DNA from: Annulohypoxylon bovei var. microspora
Lineage: Eukaryota; Ascomycota; Sordariomycetes; Xylariales; Hypoxylaceae
Length of the DNA: 64,000 bases
Reading direction: 5' to 3'
Assembly (NCBI GenBank): GCA_022836615.1
Contig: MU405358.1
Location: 1 to 64,000, forward strand
In this document: positions 14,345 through 28,960 of the stretch, piece after piece
Numbering within the stretch: position 1 is the first letter of the stretch
How the letters are laid out: each line of letters opens with the position of its first letter
Notes under the pieces: model-generated
The model's database searches: none
What the model was told of the DNA's origin: nothing
Seen by the model: only the letters and a program-made list of their open reading frames with translations
Program-made: the position numbers and the translations under genes

Positions 14345-14399
14345 TTTTCTTCTTCTTTTTTTTTCTTTTCTTTTTCCTTTTTTTTTTCCTCTTTTTTTT
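14345..14399. repeat. Uninterrupted polypyrimidine tract of ~55 bases
   Basis: From about 14345 to 14399 the plus strand has only T and C, with clustered TTC and TTTTC motifs, and no purine. Surrounding DNA mixes A and T freely, so the tract stands out. Such homopurine-homopyrimidine DNA can form triplexes; any function here is unknown. Confidence 0.7.
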
Positions 14400-17300
14400 A
14401 AAATACATTTTTACGCTCTTTTTTTACCCAACAAACGATAACTTCCTAAATTTTTAAGCTTAAATATAAATTATTTATAAATAATATAATAAAAAATATT
14501 TAATTAATAATAAAAAGTAAATATATTAATAATAATTAATAATAAAGAAAATTATTAAATAATTTATAATACATATAAATAAAATAAATGTTACATTAAT
14601 ATTATTTTTTAATAATTTAATGTTAATTAAGGCATAAGTAAAATAAAATTAAATTAAATGTTCCATGTATTAATGTTATTATATGAAATTATGCACAAAA
14701 TATCCCTTGCATTATATAATTAATATATATTACCTACCATAACATACATTAATTACTTATATAAATAAATAAAAAATAATGTTACATATAATTTAATATA
14801 ATGTATTAATAAATTACTTAAATAATTATTAATACATTAATTTAATTATATAATAACTTTAAATATTATTAATTTATATTAAAAAAAAATATATTTTTTA
14901 ATTATAAATAAACAATTAAATAAATAAGTAATAAACACGTTAATTAACCAAATAAATGGTTATTTTTCCTTATTTATACTAATATTTTCCCTTACTTAAA
15001 TTTACTAAGCTCATAACATTTAAAACTAATAATACCTAAATTAATAAACATTTTATTAAACTATACACCGATATTAATATTAATATTAAACATTAAAAAA
15101 CCGTGGTTTCTTAAAAATAATATAATAAATATTAAAAAACTTCGTTATAAATTTATTACTTAAATGTTCATTATTTACATTATTATCGTTAAAGCTAAAA
15201 TTAAAAAAAAACAACATTAATAACACAAACCCATTTAAATTAAAAATCCATAAAAACTTCTAAAACCGGAAACCTTTTTCATTGGTATTAATATTATTTT
15301 CATTATAATGTTTTTCGAAACTTTTTTTTTTATTAATAAGGCATACCATTTCTCCTTTTTTAACTAAATAAATTTAATAATAATTTTTATTAATTTTATT
15401 TTAAAAATGTTTTTTCATATAATTAAAAAGTAACATTAATTTATAAACTTTAAATATCGATTTAATAATTTTAAAAACGATGTTAAAAAAAAACCTAAGC
15501 GTATTTAATTTACGTATACGAATTTAAAAATTATCCCGTTTAATTAAAAAAAATCGAAATGTGTATTTTTAAAATATAAACCAAACGAACGTAGTAAACA
15601 TACATTCGTAAAAAACGCCGTAAATATTTTAATATTTATAATTATAAAATTATGCTTTTTATTTAAAGGTATAATGAAACCGCGAATGTAAAAAATGGAA
15701 TATAATTTCATACTTTTCGTTAATAAACTTCGGGAACATAATAAACTTTAATTTATTAATTATATAATAAACGTTAAAACGAAGTAATATTCCATTATTT
15801 ATATTATTTATTAATTGTAAGTTTTCGTTTTTTCCATTTTATGCGTATTAGAATATATTATTTATAATAAACCATAAAATAATAAAAACGGAAATAATAT
15901 ACAAATATTAAATGCCGTAATACAATTAAATAACTTAATAACATTCGTCGCAAATAATAATAACGTCGTAAAATACCTTTTTTAAAACCAACTTTTTCCA
16001 TATTAAAACGAAGCGTATTTTAAAATCACGCCATATAATTAACAAATTCTTATAAAAAAAAACTTAATGAAAGAAATTAAACGTGATAAAATATTCGTTT
16101 ATTATATATATAATTAATAAAAAATATAATAATATAATTTAATAAAGTACACTAAAAAATTAAGAAATATTAACTTTTTAAAAAACTTAAAACGAAGAAA
16201 TAATATTCTTTCCTTCGGAAGATGTTATTAATAAGGTAAAAAACAATAAGCACCGTTTTTAAAAAAAATTCGGTTAAATATGAATTTAATACATTATTAT
16301 ATTCGTTATAAGGTTACACGTTTTTAATTAAAATATAATAAATAATATATACCACGTTATAATCGACGCCACCGTCGTTTACCGCGCGGAAAAGTAATAA
16401 TAAAAAAGAACCCTTTAAGTAATTAAGGTGATAAATCTAAATAATTAAAACGATTAATTGTACCATATTATTAATATTTAAAACGTAAATTAATAATAAA
16501 AGTTAAATAATAAGGTTTAAATAATCTTTGAATTCCATTATAAAATAATTAAATATTTCGTAATTATAATGGTAATTTAAAAAAGATTCGGAATAGTTTA
16601 TAATAAAATTAAAAAAACGTTATATTAATAAATTAAATATTATATATAAAACATTTTCATTTTAAAGTAAATTAATTAAAAATAAATATTATATACCTTA
16701 TAACGCGCTTCTTTTTACCGTTATTAAATTATTATATAAATAATTTTATTAAAAATAATTAATTAATATAAAAACCATACATATTTTAATTTAATTAATT
16801 TTAAACATAACATCCTTTTTTTTTAATAATAACATAAACATTTATTTGGTTTTCACTAAATTAAATTTAATAAAATATAATTTTTTTTTTTTTTATAACA
16901 TTTATAACATTTGCAGCCTTCCCATTATTCGAACTAATAATTGTAATAAATATCAGCGATATTTTTATTACAAACATAAAATTCATAAATATATAATAAT
17001 ATATATTATCATTAATATTTTTTTTAAATTATTTATAACTTATTATTAAATAAAAAATAAATGATATATTATCGTAAAAGGTAACACCGTTATTTACAAG
17101 CACGTAAATAAGGCTTTTATTTATAACATATTTTATAAAAAATAACTTTTAATAAAAATTTATACTTTATAAAGTTAAATTAATAACGAAGTAATATACG
17201 TTTTTACATATAAATTTAAAAGTATTACTTATAAAATAAAACACTTTTTTTATATTAAATTAAGCGCGTTAATAAAATACGTTAATTACTATATATAAAT

Positions 17301-18505
17301 TCGATTCAATAATAATATAACGTAATTACTTAAAATTCCCCGTATAAATCGACTTTTTATCGGCTTATCCAAATCATTCATAACATATTTACTTAATTTA
17401 ATACGAATACATAACATTAAAATTTCTTAAAAATATAATAATGCCTATTCTTTAAGCTTTCAAATATAATATTTCTAAACACTATTATACGTAAATTAAT
17501 ATCATATTTTTATTTATAAAAAAACTATTAAATAAACCATAAAATAAAATTAATAATATAAATTAACGGGTTAAAATTTAAAACGGCTTTACACATATAC
17601 TTATTAAGCTTTTTAAATATCCATTTTTAATAATTAAATCGTTTATTAATAACGTAATTAATTTAATTTTAAACGTTATTAATGACCGGTTTATAATCCT
17701 TCCTTTTTTAAAGCTTTTTCTTTATTTTAATAATATATTATATAACTTTCATAAACCAATACTTAACTCTTATAAAAAGTGGGCAATTATATACATAATA
17801 TCCCGTAAATGCATATTTAATATATTATTTCCTTAAAAATAAGTAACATTAAATAATTTATAAAAAATAATATATTAAAATTCTTTTTAAAATATATTAA
17901 TAATAAAAGCAACCATTTACTTATAAATAATAACTTAAACATTATAAACATTATTAATTAATAAATAACATATATTATACCATAATATAAGGCTTTTAAC
18001 CCATCGTTTATTATTATTAATATAAACGACTTATGTAATAATAAAGTTAAGTTATTAATATTAAACTATAAATTTAAGAATATTTTAAAAATAAAAGGCC
18101 TTAATTTTATAACTTATAAAAATAAAAAACTTAAACGATTTTTTTAAAGATTTAAATTAAAGTTAAAATAGAAATATATTTTATTATTAATAAAAGCAAT
18201 TCTTTAAATGTTTAATATTACATTAAGTTATTAAAATGCATAAAAAAAGTTTACTTTAACTTAATATAATTATAAATAAATTTTATAAAATTATAAATCC
18301 CGAATTTAAAGCTTTTATAATAACGTTTAAACTTAGTGTTCGGAATAATTACACATTAATATATTAATATACACACATTATTAAATTAATCGCATTAATT
18401 TAATTACATAAATTTATTAAAAAAAGCATATTTTACACTTTTAAATATTATTATAAATATAATTAATATAATGTGTGTATTAAATGCAAAGTTATAATAA
18501 ACATT

Positions 18506-18750
18506 TTATTAAAAGTTTTTTTTACTTTATTTTACCACACTTTACCTTTAAGGAAAATAGTTTTAAAGCTTAAATTAAAGACCTAATAAGATAAAAGCTT
18601 AACCTTTAAAAGATTATTAAGGTTAGTTTTAAAATAAAGTAAATAAAAGGTACGTTATGTATATATATTATATTTTATAAGTATAAAGGATTAAAGCTCC
18701 TTATATAATAATATAATTATTTTTCCATTTATTAAGTTTACATTATAATA
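18506..18750. repeat. Left member of 245-bp direct repeat (possible LTR)
   Basis: Starts TTATTAAAAG and ends around CATTATAATA. It includes an internal imperfect inverted repeat: TTTACTTTATTTTA near 18521 is mirrored by TAAAATAAAGTAAA near 18635. The partner lies at 25356-25600. Confidence 0.75.
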
Positions 18751-19349
18751 TATTTACATATAAATCCCCATTATTAAACTTTATAATTACATCCACCATT
18801 ATTTTTATTAAATAAAATAAAATATATTATTATAATATTTTGAAATTTTTTATTACTTTTATATAAATTATGATTATAATAATTAAATTATTAATAATAT
18901 ATTATAAAATAAATAAAACGTTAAATTAATATATATATTTTTAAATATAAAAATTTAATAATAATAACATTTAAATTTTATATACCATAAATAACTTTAT
19001 ATATTACAAAACATATATAAAATTAAAACCTTAAATTTAAAGAATATATTAATACATAACATGATTTAAATTACATTATATCCCGAAAGATATTTACGAA
19101 AATAATTTAAATTATATAATTTAACTTTGTTAATTTTATTATTATCTTAAACGAAAACTTTAATCATTAAAATTACCACCTTTTATTTATATATTTAATA
19201 TACATTAAAATTAATATTTTATTATTATAAATACCTTAATATTATAACCTTTTTTAATTAAAAATAATACTTTTTTAAACAATTTATTTTTCATTATTAA
19301 TATATTACTTTAATAAAGCTTTTATACCTAATAACCCCGATTTTAATAT

Positions 19350-19590
19350 CGAACCTTCATTTAAATTAACGATAACCTTCCAAATTAATAACAACCCATT
19401 CAAATTAATAATAACTTTTTAAATCGATAATAATCCATTTAAATCGATAATAACTTTCCAAATTAATAACAATCCATCCAAATTAATAACAACCCATTCA
19501 AATTAATAATAACCTTTTAAATCGATAAAAACCCATTCATATTAATAATAATTTACTTAAGTTAATAATAACCTACTTAAATTAATAATA
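19350..19590. repeat. 20-bp minisatellite, about 12 units
   Basis: Units follow a pattern AAATTAATAAYAACCCATTC, with variants AAATCGATAATAACTTTT. CCATT-type and CTTTT-type endings partly alternate, suggesting a 40-bp higher-order unit. Differences are largely C/T and G/A. It lies inside the putative LTR element. Confidence 0.7.
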
Positions 19591-20537
19591 CCTTAATAAT
19601 AACCCCAATTTAAGGACCTTAAATTTAATTTTAAACCTTTATATATTAAATTATCTTAGGTTTTACCGTCATGGTTATAAATTAAGATAATGAAAAAATT
19701 AGATTTTATTTTTTTTTTTTTAAACGAATTCGTAATATAAATTTAAGGATAGCTTAATTGTGCAAGGGTTAATAACGACATAAATAAAAATAATTTTACA
19801 TAAAAACAATATTATTTATATAAGATAAAAGCTTTTTAAGTTATAATACATTAAATTAATTTAATTATATTAAATAATTTATAACATTTATTATACAAAG
19901 GATTTCATGATTATATTATACATTAATTATACAAGGAATTTTAATATAATAGGTGGAATGGTTTTAAACGTTTTTTAAACTACGGTGGCAAGCGTGGGTT
20001 ATTAGGGATAACTTTAAGGCGAACCATAAAACGGAAATAATTACCTTTTTTATAAATAAATACATAAAATATATTTATATTAAACCATAAATACCTCGTT
20101 ATATTTCGCAATTAATTTAACGACGTTTATATCGTATAATTAACATAATTCATTATAAAAACCAAGCTTATAATATATATACGAATTATTAAAGTTATTT
20201 TTAATTTAAAATAATGTAATAAATATATTTAATAATAATAAATTTAATAATTTTTTTAAATAATTCACGATTTTTATAATAACATGAGTTAAATAATTAA
20301 ACATTAAAAATTATAACCCGATTTTATATAACGAACGTTATAATAATAACCTTTTTTAAAAAAATTTACCGTATAAACTTATTAATTAAATATAATTCGA
20401 AATAAATGGTTATTATAATAATTAAATAATTAAACTTAAAATATATTTTTAAAAAAAAAAATAAAACTTTAAAATTAAGGTTATTATAATTATTATATTA
20501 AAGATTTACCACTTTAATAATATTTTTTAATTAATTA

Positions 20538-21110
20538 AAATCTTTATTAATATATTATAACCATTAATTTAAAATACTTTATCCTTTATATAAAAATTAA
20601 TACACATAAATATACCTTCTTATATAATAATTAACTTTTTATACTTATCCATCTTTTCACTTAAATAACTTTATAAAATACTTTTTAATTAACTTGTAAT
20701 TAATTTTAAAATTTATATAAATAAAAACTTAATTAAATAAATTAAATTACATCATTATTATTATTATTTTCATTAATGTATATTATAAAATATATTAATA
20801 ATTATAAAGCATTAAATGGTTTTCGGGAGTTATTACATGCGACCGGCGAAATAACCGTAAGACCGTAAAAAACCGGAATTAAACATAATATATTTCGAAA
20901 ACTAAAGGATACATTAAGATAAAACATATATTATTAAATGGTTTAAATTAATAATTATTTTATAATATAAATCATTAAAATATTAATGTTTAATTATAAA
21001 AGTTATTTAAGTTAAAAGGTATATTATTTCATAAAAATATTTAATAAAATAATGGATTATTAATAATATTTTTAATTAATTAAAAACGCCACCCTTTTAC
21101 CCGTAGGATA
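20538..21110. repeat. Dispersed repeat family R2, copy 1 (~570 bp)
   Basis: This copy shares, in order, AAATCTTTATTAATATAT, ATTAAATGGT (20811-20820) and AACGCCACCC (21085-21094) with the copy at 23811-24390. The offset drifts only from 3273 to 3258 and 3268, showing homology with small indels. It contains a less degraded GC patch near 20840-20875. Confidence 0.65.
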
Positions 21111-21255
21111 TTATTAAAATTAAAATAACAAATCTTTTATATTAATCACGCATTAACCACATTAATTATATAATAAATAATAAAAGTTTTCCCTATAAAA
21201 TTTAATATATTTTTTTTTAAGATTTACCATTTTATTCATATTATTTTATTAATTA

Positions 21256-21460
21256 AAATCTTTATCGATATACATAAGTTATATAAATATTAAATATACA
21301 TTTTCTTATATATTTAGGTAAATATTTTTTATTTACATTACTTTATTTTCCACCGTTTTTTTCCTTTTAACCTTATATTAAATTTTTTGTAATTATATAA
21401 TTAAATAAATTTTATAAAGCATTTTTAAATAATATTAAACGTAATTCATAAAAAATGTTA
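21256..21460. repeat. Dispersed repeat family R2, partial copy 2
   Basis: Begins with the same AAATCTTTAT anchor as the full copies, then diverges. Its later part, TAATTATATAATTAAATAAA, resembles 36950-37000, indicating another fragment there. Coding potential is absent. Confidence 0.45.
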
Positions 21461-23810
21461 TATAATTTATAAGCTCGGTTTAAAGTTAATTACATATAAA
21501 GTAAAAAGGCTTTCATTAAAAAATGTTAAAAAACCACTTTAATAAATAACCTTTAAATACATTTAATTTTTAACTTAATTTATTAGCTATAAAATAATTT
21601 ATAATAAATGTAATTAATTTTATTTAAAAGCGCTTTGTAAGATTTATTTAAATATATAATTATGAAAAAATTAATAAAGGATTAAATGGGAAAAAATGAA
21701 ATTAAAAAAAAAGTATATAAATAAGTATAAAAGCGGGGTTTTTTTAAAAGGCATAAAATAAACATTAAAAATACATTTATTTATATAAAAATTTATATAT
21801 AAAAAAAAATACCGTTAATGTTAAAAAACATATAATAAATAAAACCCACGATAAAAATTTCCTTTTTTTAAAGTTAATTAATTAAAACATAACATTATTT
21901 ACCCCACACCTTTTTTTACATTTTAATATTAACGATACCTTTTTTTACATATAAATTTTTTTATAAATATATATATTTTTAATGTCCATTTAAAATAAGA
22001 ATTTTTAAATTATAATTATTAATAAAAATAAATTTAGTAAATAAATATAAATATAAATTTTCATTATAAGTTTTTTTAAACTTTATTTCTTCCCTTTTAT
22101 TATTTAAATAAACCTTAGAAGTTTTATATAATTTAAATATTTCTTTCGCATATATTTTAATAATAAAATTTTTAATAATAAAAAGAAATACTATTAAAAT
22201 TAATAACATTATATTTAAAATTATATTATATATAACTTTAAAAAAAACATTTTTTTATTATAAATAATTTATTATAAAGTTTTAAGGGGATAACTTAGCA
22301 CATTTTTTCTTAGATTTTAATTAAGGTGTTTTAAAATAAAACATCTTATTATAAAAAATTAAAAAAAGAACGCTTAAAATTCGATACGATAACGTAAATA
22401 TTTTAATTAACCCCAAAAATACGTTTATACCACAAATCACGGTTAAAATTTACTTAAACATATTTTTCGAAATAATAATAATATAAATTATTTCATTAAA
22501 ATATTTATTTATACTTTTATTTAATTTAATTAATAATATTAACATTATTTTAAAATAAAATAATTCGATATATTTTTATAAAACAAAAACCCGGCTACGT
22601 TTCGGTAAAAAGCCGTTAAATTTTTTATTAAAGTTTTTAAATAATAATATAATTAAATTTATTATAATTTATAAGAAGTTTTTAAAATAATTTAAGATTA
22701 TATTATTACTTTCCCATTTGGATGTTTTCTTTTATAATAATTATTACGTAATTTATGGCTTTATAAATTATTATTATATATTTAAATTAAACGTATATAA
22801 TTAAATTACAAATGGTATTAACATATTAACCGGTAATACCGTTATTATAAAACGTGTTATAATTTTTTAATAAAGTTAAAAACATAAGCGGCAAATTATA
22901 AAAGCATTACGTAATAAAATCGACATTATTTATTTAATTAATCACAAGAATATTTTACCACTTTTATAACATTAATACAAGCATAATTCCCCGCTTTATT
23001 ATTAACTTTACTTAAATAAATATTATTTAATTTCGCTATAAATTAATTATAATCTTTTTAAATTTTTTTACATAAATTTGTAATAACCTTCCACCACACG
23101 CCTCACCGTCTTTTATAACGTAATAAAAAGGTTAACATACCTACATATTAATAAAATCACTTATCATAATATTTCGTTAAAGAATATTTTTATTAACACA
23201 TTTTAAAATAATAAAAATATTAAGATTTAAATAATAATTTTTAATTTAAGAAAGGTTATAAAAAAAATAATTAATAATAAAAAGGTTTTTAAGTTTTTTT
23301 ACATAATTACCCCGGAGGTTTCGGCGAAATAATATCGTTGTAACCTTATTAATATATAAAACATTACAATTATAATCTTCGTATATTTCTTATAAAAAGA
23401 ATTTAATAACGTTATAATTAACCGTTCTTTTTATACTTTTTTTTTAAATTAAATAAAAATTAAATTCCACGATGGGAATATTAATTTAAAGGAATTAAAA
23501 TGTATTAAATTTATATTCGTATATAACCTTAACAAAAAGCTTATAACTAATGAAATTAAAAAAGTTTTAAAAAAAGCGTTTTAATAAATTTATTCCTTTA
23601 ATTATTACAATATAAAAAAAATAAAGAAATTTTTTCATTAAATATATAATGAGTTAATTATTAATTAATTGAAATTCATAATTTAATAAAATAATAAAAA
23701 TTTATTTAATTTTTTATATTATATTATTATAAAGATTACGTTTTTATAACACTTTATATTTATTTACTTTATTTAACCAAAACTTTTATTAATTAATTTA
23801 ATTATTTATT

Positions 23811-24390
23811 AAATCTTTATTAATATATATGGGCCACATAAATTTAATACTTAATCCCCCATATAAATCGCTATATAAATGAATATATATGTTTTATTTT
23901 TTATATTTATTAATATTCGCACTTAAATAATTTTATAAAAATATTTTCAATTAATTTACATTTAATTTTATATTATATTTAATTTAATTTTTAATTAATT
24001 AAACTTAATTACATTATTCTTTTTACATTTCTTATTAATATTATAAAACGTATTAATAATTATAAAACATTAAATGGTGTTTAAAGGTTATTACGTGCAA
24101 CTAATGAAACGATAATAAAACTTAAAAAAACCATGGAAAATTAAAATAAAACACGATATATTTTAAAAACCAATTCATGCACTTAAATAAAACCTATATG
24201 ATTAAAACCATTAAATCAAGGATTATCTTATAATATAACTTATTAAAAAGCCAAAAACTAAATATGAAATTATTTAAATTAAAAGGTATATTTTATAGTA
24301 AAAATAATTTAATAAAGTAATGGTTTATTAATAAAAATTTCAACCATTTAAAAACGCCACCCCCCCACCCGTAAAGTATTATTAAAATAT
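23811..24390. repeat. Dispersed repeat family R2, copy 3 (~580 bp)
   Basis: Direct-orientation partner of 20538-21110. Shared anchors are ATTAAATGGT at 24069-24078 and AACGCCACCC at 24353-24362. The copies differ mostly by transitions plus small indels. Confidence 0.65.
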
Positions 24391-25355
24391 AATATTATTA
24401 AAATAATAAATTTTTAAAATAAAACTTTTATTATAATATAAAGTTTTTAAATAAAATAATAAAAAAATATTTACATAAAATATTAAAATAAAAGTCTTCG
24501 AATTTTTTTTAACGATTAAGTTTTATAAATATTAAATAATAATCACATAATATAACTCCATAATTTAATAATTAATAAATGTTAATATTTTATTAATTAA
24601 AATAATACATTTTAAAAAATAATACCCTTATTATTTTAATTTTAACTTTATTCCCATTTTATAAAAAAAGATCGACAATTTAATAGTTTAATAATTAAAC
24701 CCATTCATAATGTAATTTATTTAATTTTAACGTTATGCTTTTAAAAAACATGTGGTTTTCGTCATAATTATATTCGCGATATTATAATATATAAGTTTAA
24801 TTTTCTTCGAATAATTTACAAGGTTAATAATTATAAGTCTTAATTATATATATATATTTATTAATTAAAAATAATTAAAAAATAATAAAAATAATAAAAA
24901 CTTACATAAAACATTAACTTTTTTAATAAGTATTATAATTAACGTTTTAAATGAATAAATTATTTTATTTTATAAATAAAATTAATTTCGACGTTTTTTT
25001 TTTCAATAATAATATTAATAAATAAATGTATAATAATTAAAAATCAAGTAAAATTTTAAATATTTAACGTATTTATAAATAATTTATTTGATTTTAATTG
25101 ATTTATGTTAAATATAAAATTATTTTATAACATATAATATTAAAGTTTATTATTTTTCATGTTATACCTTTTTTTAAACTTTTCTTATATATTATTACAA
25201 GTGTTTTATTAATTTATTTATCGCTGGCATATTACATTTTTAACGTTAAAAAACCATTAAAATTATATTTATATAATAAAATATTTAATTTCGTTATTAA
25301 TTATTTTAATTTTAAATCACTTTTAATATTTTAACTATAATTTAATATATTAATA

Positions 25356-25600
25356 TTATTAAAGGTTTTTTTTACTTTATTTTACCACGCCTCACCCTTT
25401 AAGAAAATAACCTTAAAGCTTAAATTAAAGACTTAATAAAATGAAAGTTTAACCTTTAAAAAACCATTAAAATTAATCTTAAAATAAAGTAAACAAAGGA
25501 TATAATGTGTATATATATTACATTTCGTAAAAATAAAAGGTTAAAGCTTTTTATATAATAATATAATTATTTTTCCATTTATTAAGTTTGCATCATAATA
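25356..25600. repeat. Right member of 245-bp direct repeat (possible LTR)
   Basis: Colinear partner of 18506-18750. It is slightly more GC-rich (for example ACCACGCCTCACC against ACCACACTTTACC), so it has suffered fewer C-to-T changes than the left copy. Confidence 0.75.
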
Positions 25601-28600
25601 AATTCATCATGATTATAATAAAATTTAATTAACTTTTCCTTAATTAAGCAAGATCCACCCTTTTCCGTGAACATTTTAAATTTTAATAATAATTACCGTT
25701 ATCATGGTTAATAAAATATCTTTTATACTTTTTATTATTAATTAATTAAAATAAAATCAAGTTTAATGGATAATATGTAATTAATAATATTTAACATTAT
25801 ATAAAATTAATCCTTTAAATTACTTATTTAAATAAATTACATATTTCTTAATTAATAAAAAGTGTTAATTAAATAATAAAGGGATAATATTTACATAATA
25901 TTTAACAATAATTTTAACATTAATTTTATATATAACTTATTTAATATAAAAGTAATTTACCAGCTTTTAAAGTTTAAAACAAGTGTTAAAACTTGAAAAA
26001 TTAATTAACTTTTAAATGATCTTATTAATTTTACGAGTAAATAATTCATTGTAAAATTTAAAGCATTTAATTAATAATTAAGAAAAACCGAAATAATTAA
26101 TTATATAAAAGTTATAACGCTTTAATTTTTTAAATTAATAAAAAATCACCAAATTTTAAAAAATAATACCGATACGTTATTAAAATTAATCATGCGTAAA
26201 TACTAATGGTAAACTAATTTAATACATGGTTTTAATTTCATTCTTAAAAAATACTTAAGTATTTAATTATATTAATATTATATTAACATTATAATATAAC
26301 GAAATAAATATATTATATGTAATTAAATTTTAAAATTATGTGAATTTATTTTATTTTCTCGTAAATTAATTAATTATATACATAATGAAAATATAAAACA
26401 TTATAATATATAACTTAAGAATTAAGGTAGCATATTATTTTATTTATCCGCCGAAATTTAAAAAAGGAATAAGTTTTTTATAAACGAAACTTTAAGTCTT
26501 TTTATTTCACATTTTATATTTCATGCCTTAATGAATATATATTTTAATTTACTTAAATACTTATTTAGTTTCGAAACTTTAACATTAATAACTCCAATAA
26601 CTTTAATGGTTTTAATAATTCCAAAAGCTTTAATCATTTTTATAACTTCAATAATTTCAATAACCTTAATAACTTTAATCGCTTTAAACTCTTTAATAAA
26701 CTTAATAAATTCAACGCTTTTAATAATATCCACATCCTTTTAAGTAACTTTAACACAAGCTTAACTTATTTTAACCCCCTAAGTTTACACACCGTTTTAT
26801 TAATTATACATATAATTTAACCTTAATTAATTATACGTATAACTTAATCCCATTTAATTTAATGTTTAAATTAACTTTAATTAATTATATACATAACTTC
26901 TTTTTAACTAATTTAACGTATTATTTTATTAATTTTAAAATAATATAATTAAAACCCACGCATAAAACTCATCCACTTCCCATTATAACTAAAAAGCTTA
27001 AGCTTATTCATAAAAACCACTAAGTTTTTTTTTTAATAATACGATTATAATTTACCCACAAGAATCATTTGGTTCATTATATAATTAAAAAGCTTAAACT
27101 TAATTACCCATTTTACTTAATTTATTTAAACATTAAAATAATAATAATATAAAAACATATTAATATTATATATAATTATATAAAAGCTTATATATAATAT
27201 TTAATATACCGAACTTAATTAACTTTATATTACTTTTTTTTAAATTATTTAAAGAAAACTTTATTTATAAGAAAAATATTTTTTATAATAAACGATTTAA
27301 AGAAATATATAAAACGTTCTTATATAATTAATAACATTATAAGTTCATTATTAAATAAATAAGTTATTACCATTAAGTAATGGATTTAATTATACTTTTT
27401 TAAAAATTTAATATGTATTATAAATTTTTTAATATATTTTAAAAAAAATAAAAATGTAAAAAAAGTGCGGCGGAACATTTTTATAAATTATTAAAAGCGG
27501 GAAAAATAAAATTTATATATTATTTATATTTAAATACATATAATAAACCTTATAAAACTTAATTTATAATGGTTAAGTTTATAAATTAAAATAAAGCTTT
27601 TTAAAAAGAATTAAGGTATAATTTAATTAAATTATTATAACATGTTATTTACTTACTTACTTATTTATATAAAATAATATCGCATAATAATAATTATTAC
27701 CATTACTTTTTTATATGGCTCGGTTTATAACTAATAATTAATTTATTATATATTTTATTTTCATTTTTTTTACTTTATTAATAAAATAAATAATAATAAA
27801 TATAAAAAAAATCTTAATATTTTAATATAAAATAATATATCATTTAAAAGGTTTTATATATTAATTATATTCTTAAATATCCAAGGTATAATTAAATAAA
27901 TAATAAATACATAAATATTATATTAATATTTAATTAATATTTAAACTTAATAATGATTTATCCATTATATTTTAATAAATAACCGTTATAATTCAAATAA
28001 CTTAACCTTTAAAAAAAAGCCACACGATGTAAATATACTTTAATTTACACACGCGCAATTTTATTTAATTTTAATAATATTTATTTCTTTATATAAATAC
28101 CAATGTAAATTTATATACCTCCTTTATTAATTCCCACGCCACCAACTTTTAAATTAAATAATTTTATAAATAATTACCATAATAAAATGCATTTAAACTT
28201 ATGTAATAATTATTTTAAATTAAAAGTAAATAATGTAAATTAAATCATTTTAATATTAATATTAATTAAAATAAATAAAAAAAGGTATAAAAGATATATA
28301 ATAATTATAATAATTATCAAAAGTTTATTAAGGGAAATCACGTGTAATTAATCCGAAATAACACCATTAATAACATTTTAACGCATTATAAAACATTATA
28401 ATTTAAATTTTATTAAAGTTTATAAAATTTTTATTATTTAAATTAAAGTTTTTTAATATTAAACATTAATTTTTATTTAATATAATTTAAGTAAATATAA
28501 AAATGTAATATTATTAATTAAAAAGTTTTTAAAGTTATTTATTTTAATTAATAAAAACTTCAAGTAAATTCATGAATTTTACCGCTTATGTATTTTACTA

Positions 28601-28960
28601 TAATAATTTATATATAAAAATACTTAATGTTTAACGTTAAAAAGCCTTAATTTTAATAATAAAAATATAATTACATTAAAATAAAAATAATATATTTAAA
28701 TTCGGTTAATTAAAAAAGCTTCATTATTTACTTCGTTTATTTTATTATAAAAACATAAGGACTTAAAATAATAATAAAAAAAATGTAAATATAAGGTAAA
28801 AATTTAAAAATTTCTTAAATAAAAAAAAATACTAAAACTTTTAAAGAAATAAAAAAACATTAAAAGCCTTTAATTAAATGCCATAATAATTCAATTTTAA
28901 AATCACTTAAATAACGTAAATACCTTAAGTTTAATTAAAATTATTTTTTAAATTAATTAA
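25601..28960. other. AT-rich interior of the giant element, no gene
   Basis: Mostly A and T with no readable coding sequence. Open frames on both strands at 26521-26743 come from a short-period minisatellite and are not a gene. Confidence 0.65.
26580..26745. repeat. Degenerate 9-bp minisatellite
   Basis: A unit close to TTAATAACT recurs many times, producing open frames on both strands. On the minus strand these read as Val/Ile-Ile-Lys/Glu triplets. The period being a multiple of three explains the lack of stops. Confidence 0.65.

Larger units (their letters stand above)
9420..18500. other. AT-rich interior of the giant element, no gene
   Basis: Nearly pure A+T with stop codons in all frames. 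Residual C clearly exceeds residual G on the plus strand over most of this interval. Small local repeats are listed separately. I recognise no transposon protein. Confidence 0.7.
18506..25600. mobile_element. Probable nested LTR retrotransposon, ~7.1 kb, RIP-degraded
   Basis: Two direct repeats of about 245 bp, 18506-18750 and 25356-25600, are colinear without indels: every anchor I checked has the offset 6850. Their differences are mostly C/T and G/A. Direct repeats this far apart in the same orientation suit LTRs of a retroelement of normal size. No gag, protease, reverse transcriptase or integrase can be read between them, and I cannot define a target duplication. Two dispersed copies of a small element are the alternative. 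Confidence 0.45.

Noticed and set aside
26521..26743. Overlapping open frames on both strands
   Set aside because: They are by-products of a 9-bp tandem repeat whose period is a multiple of three.
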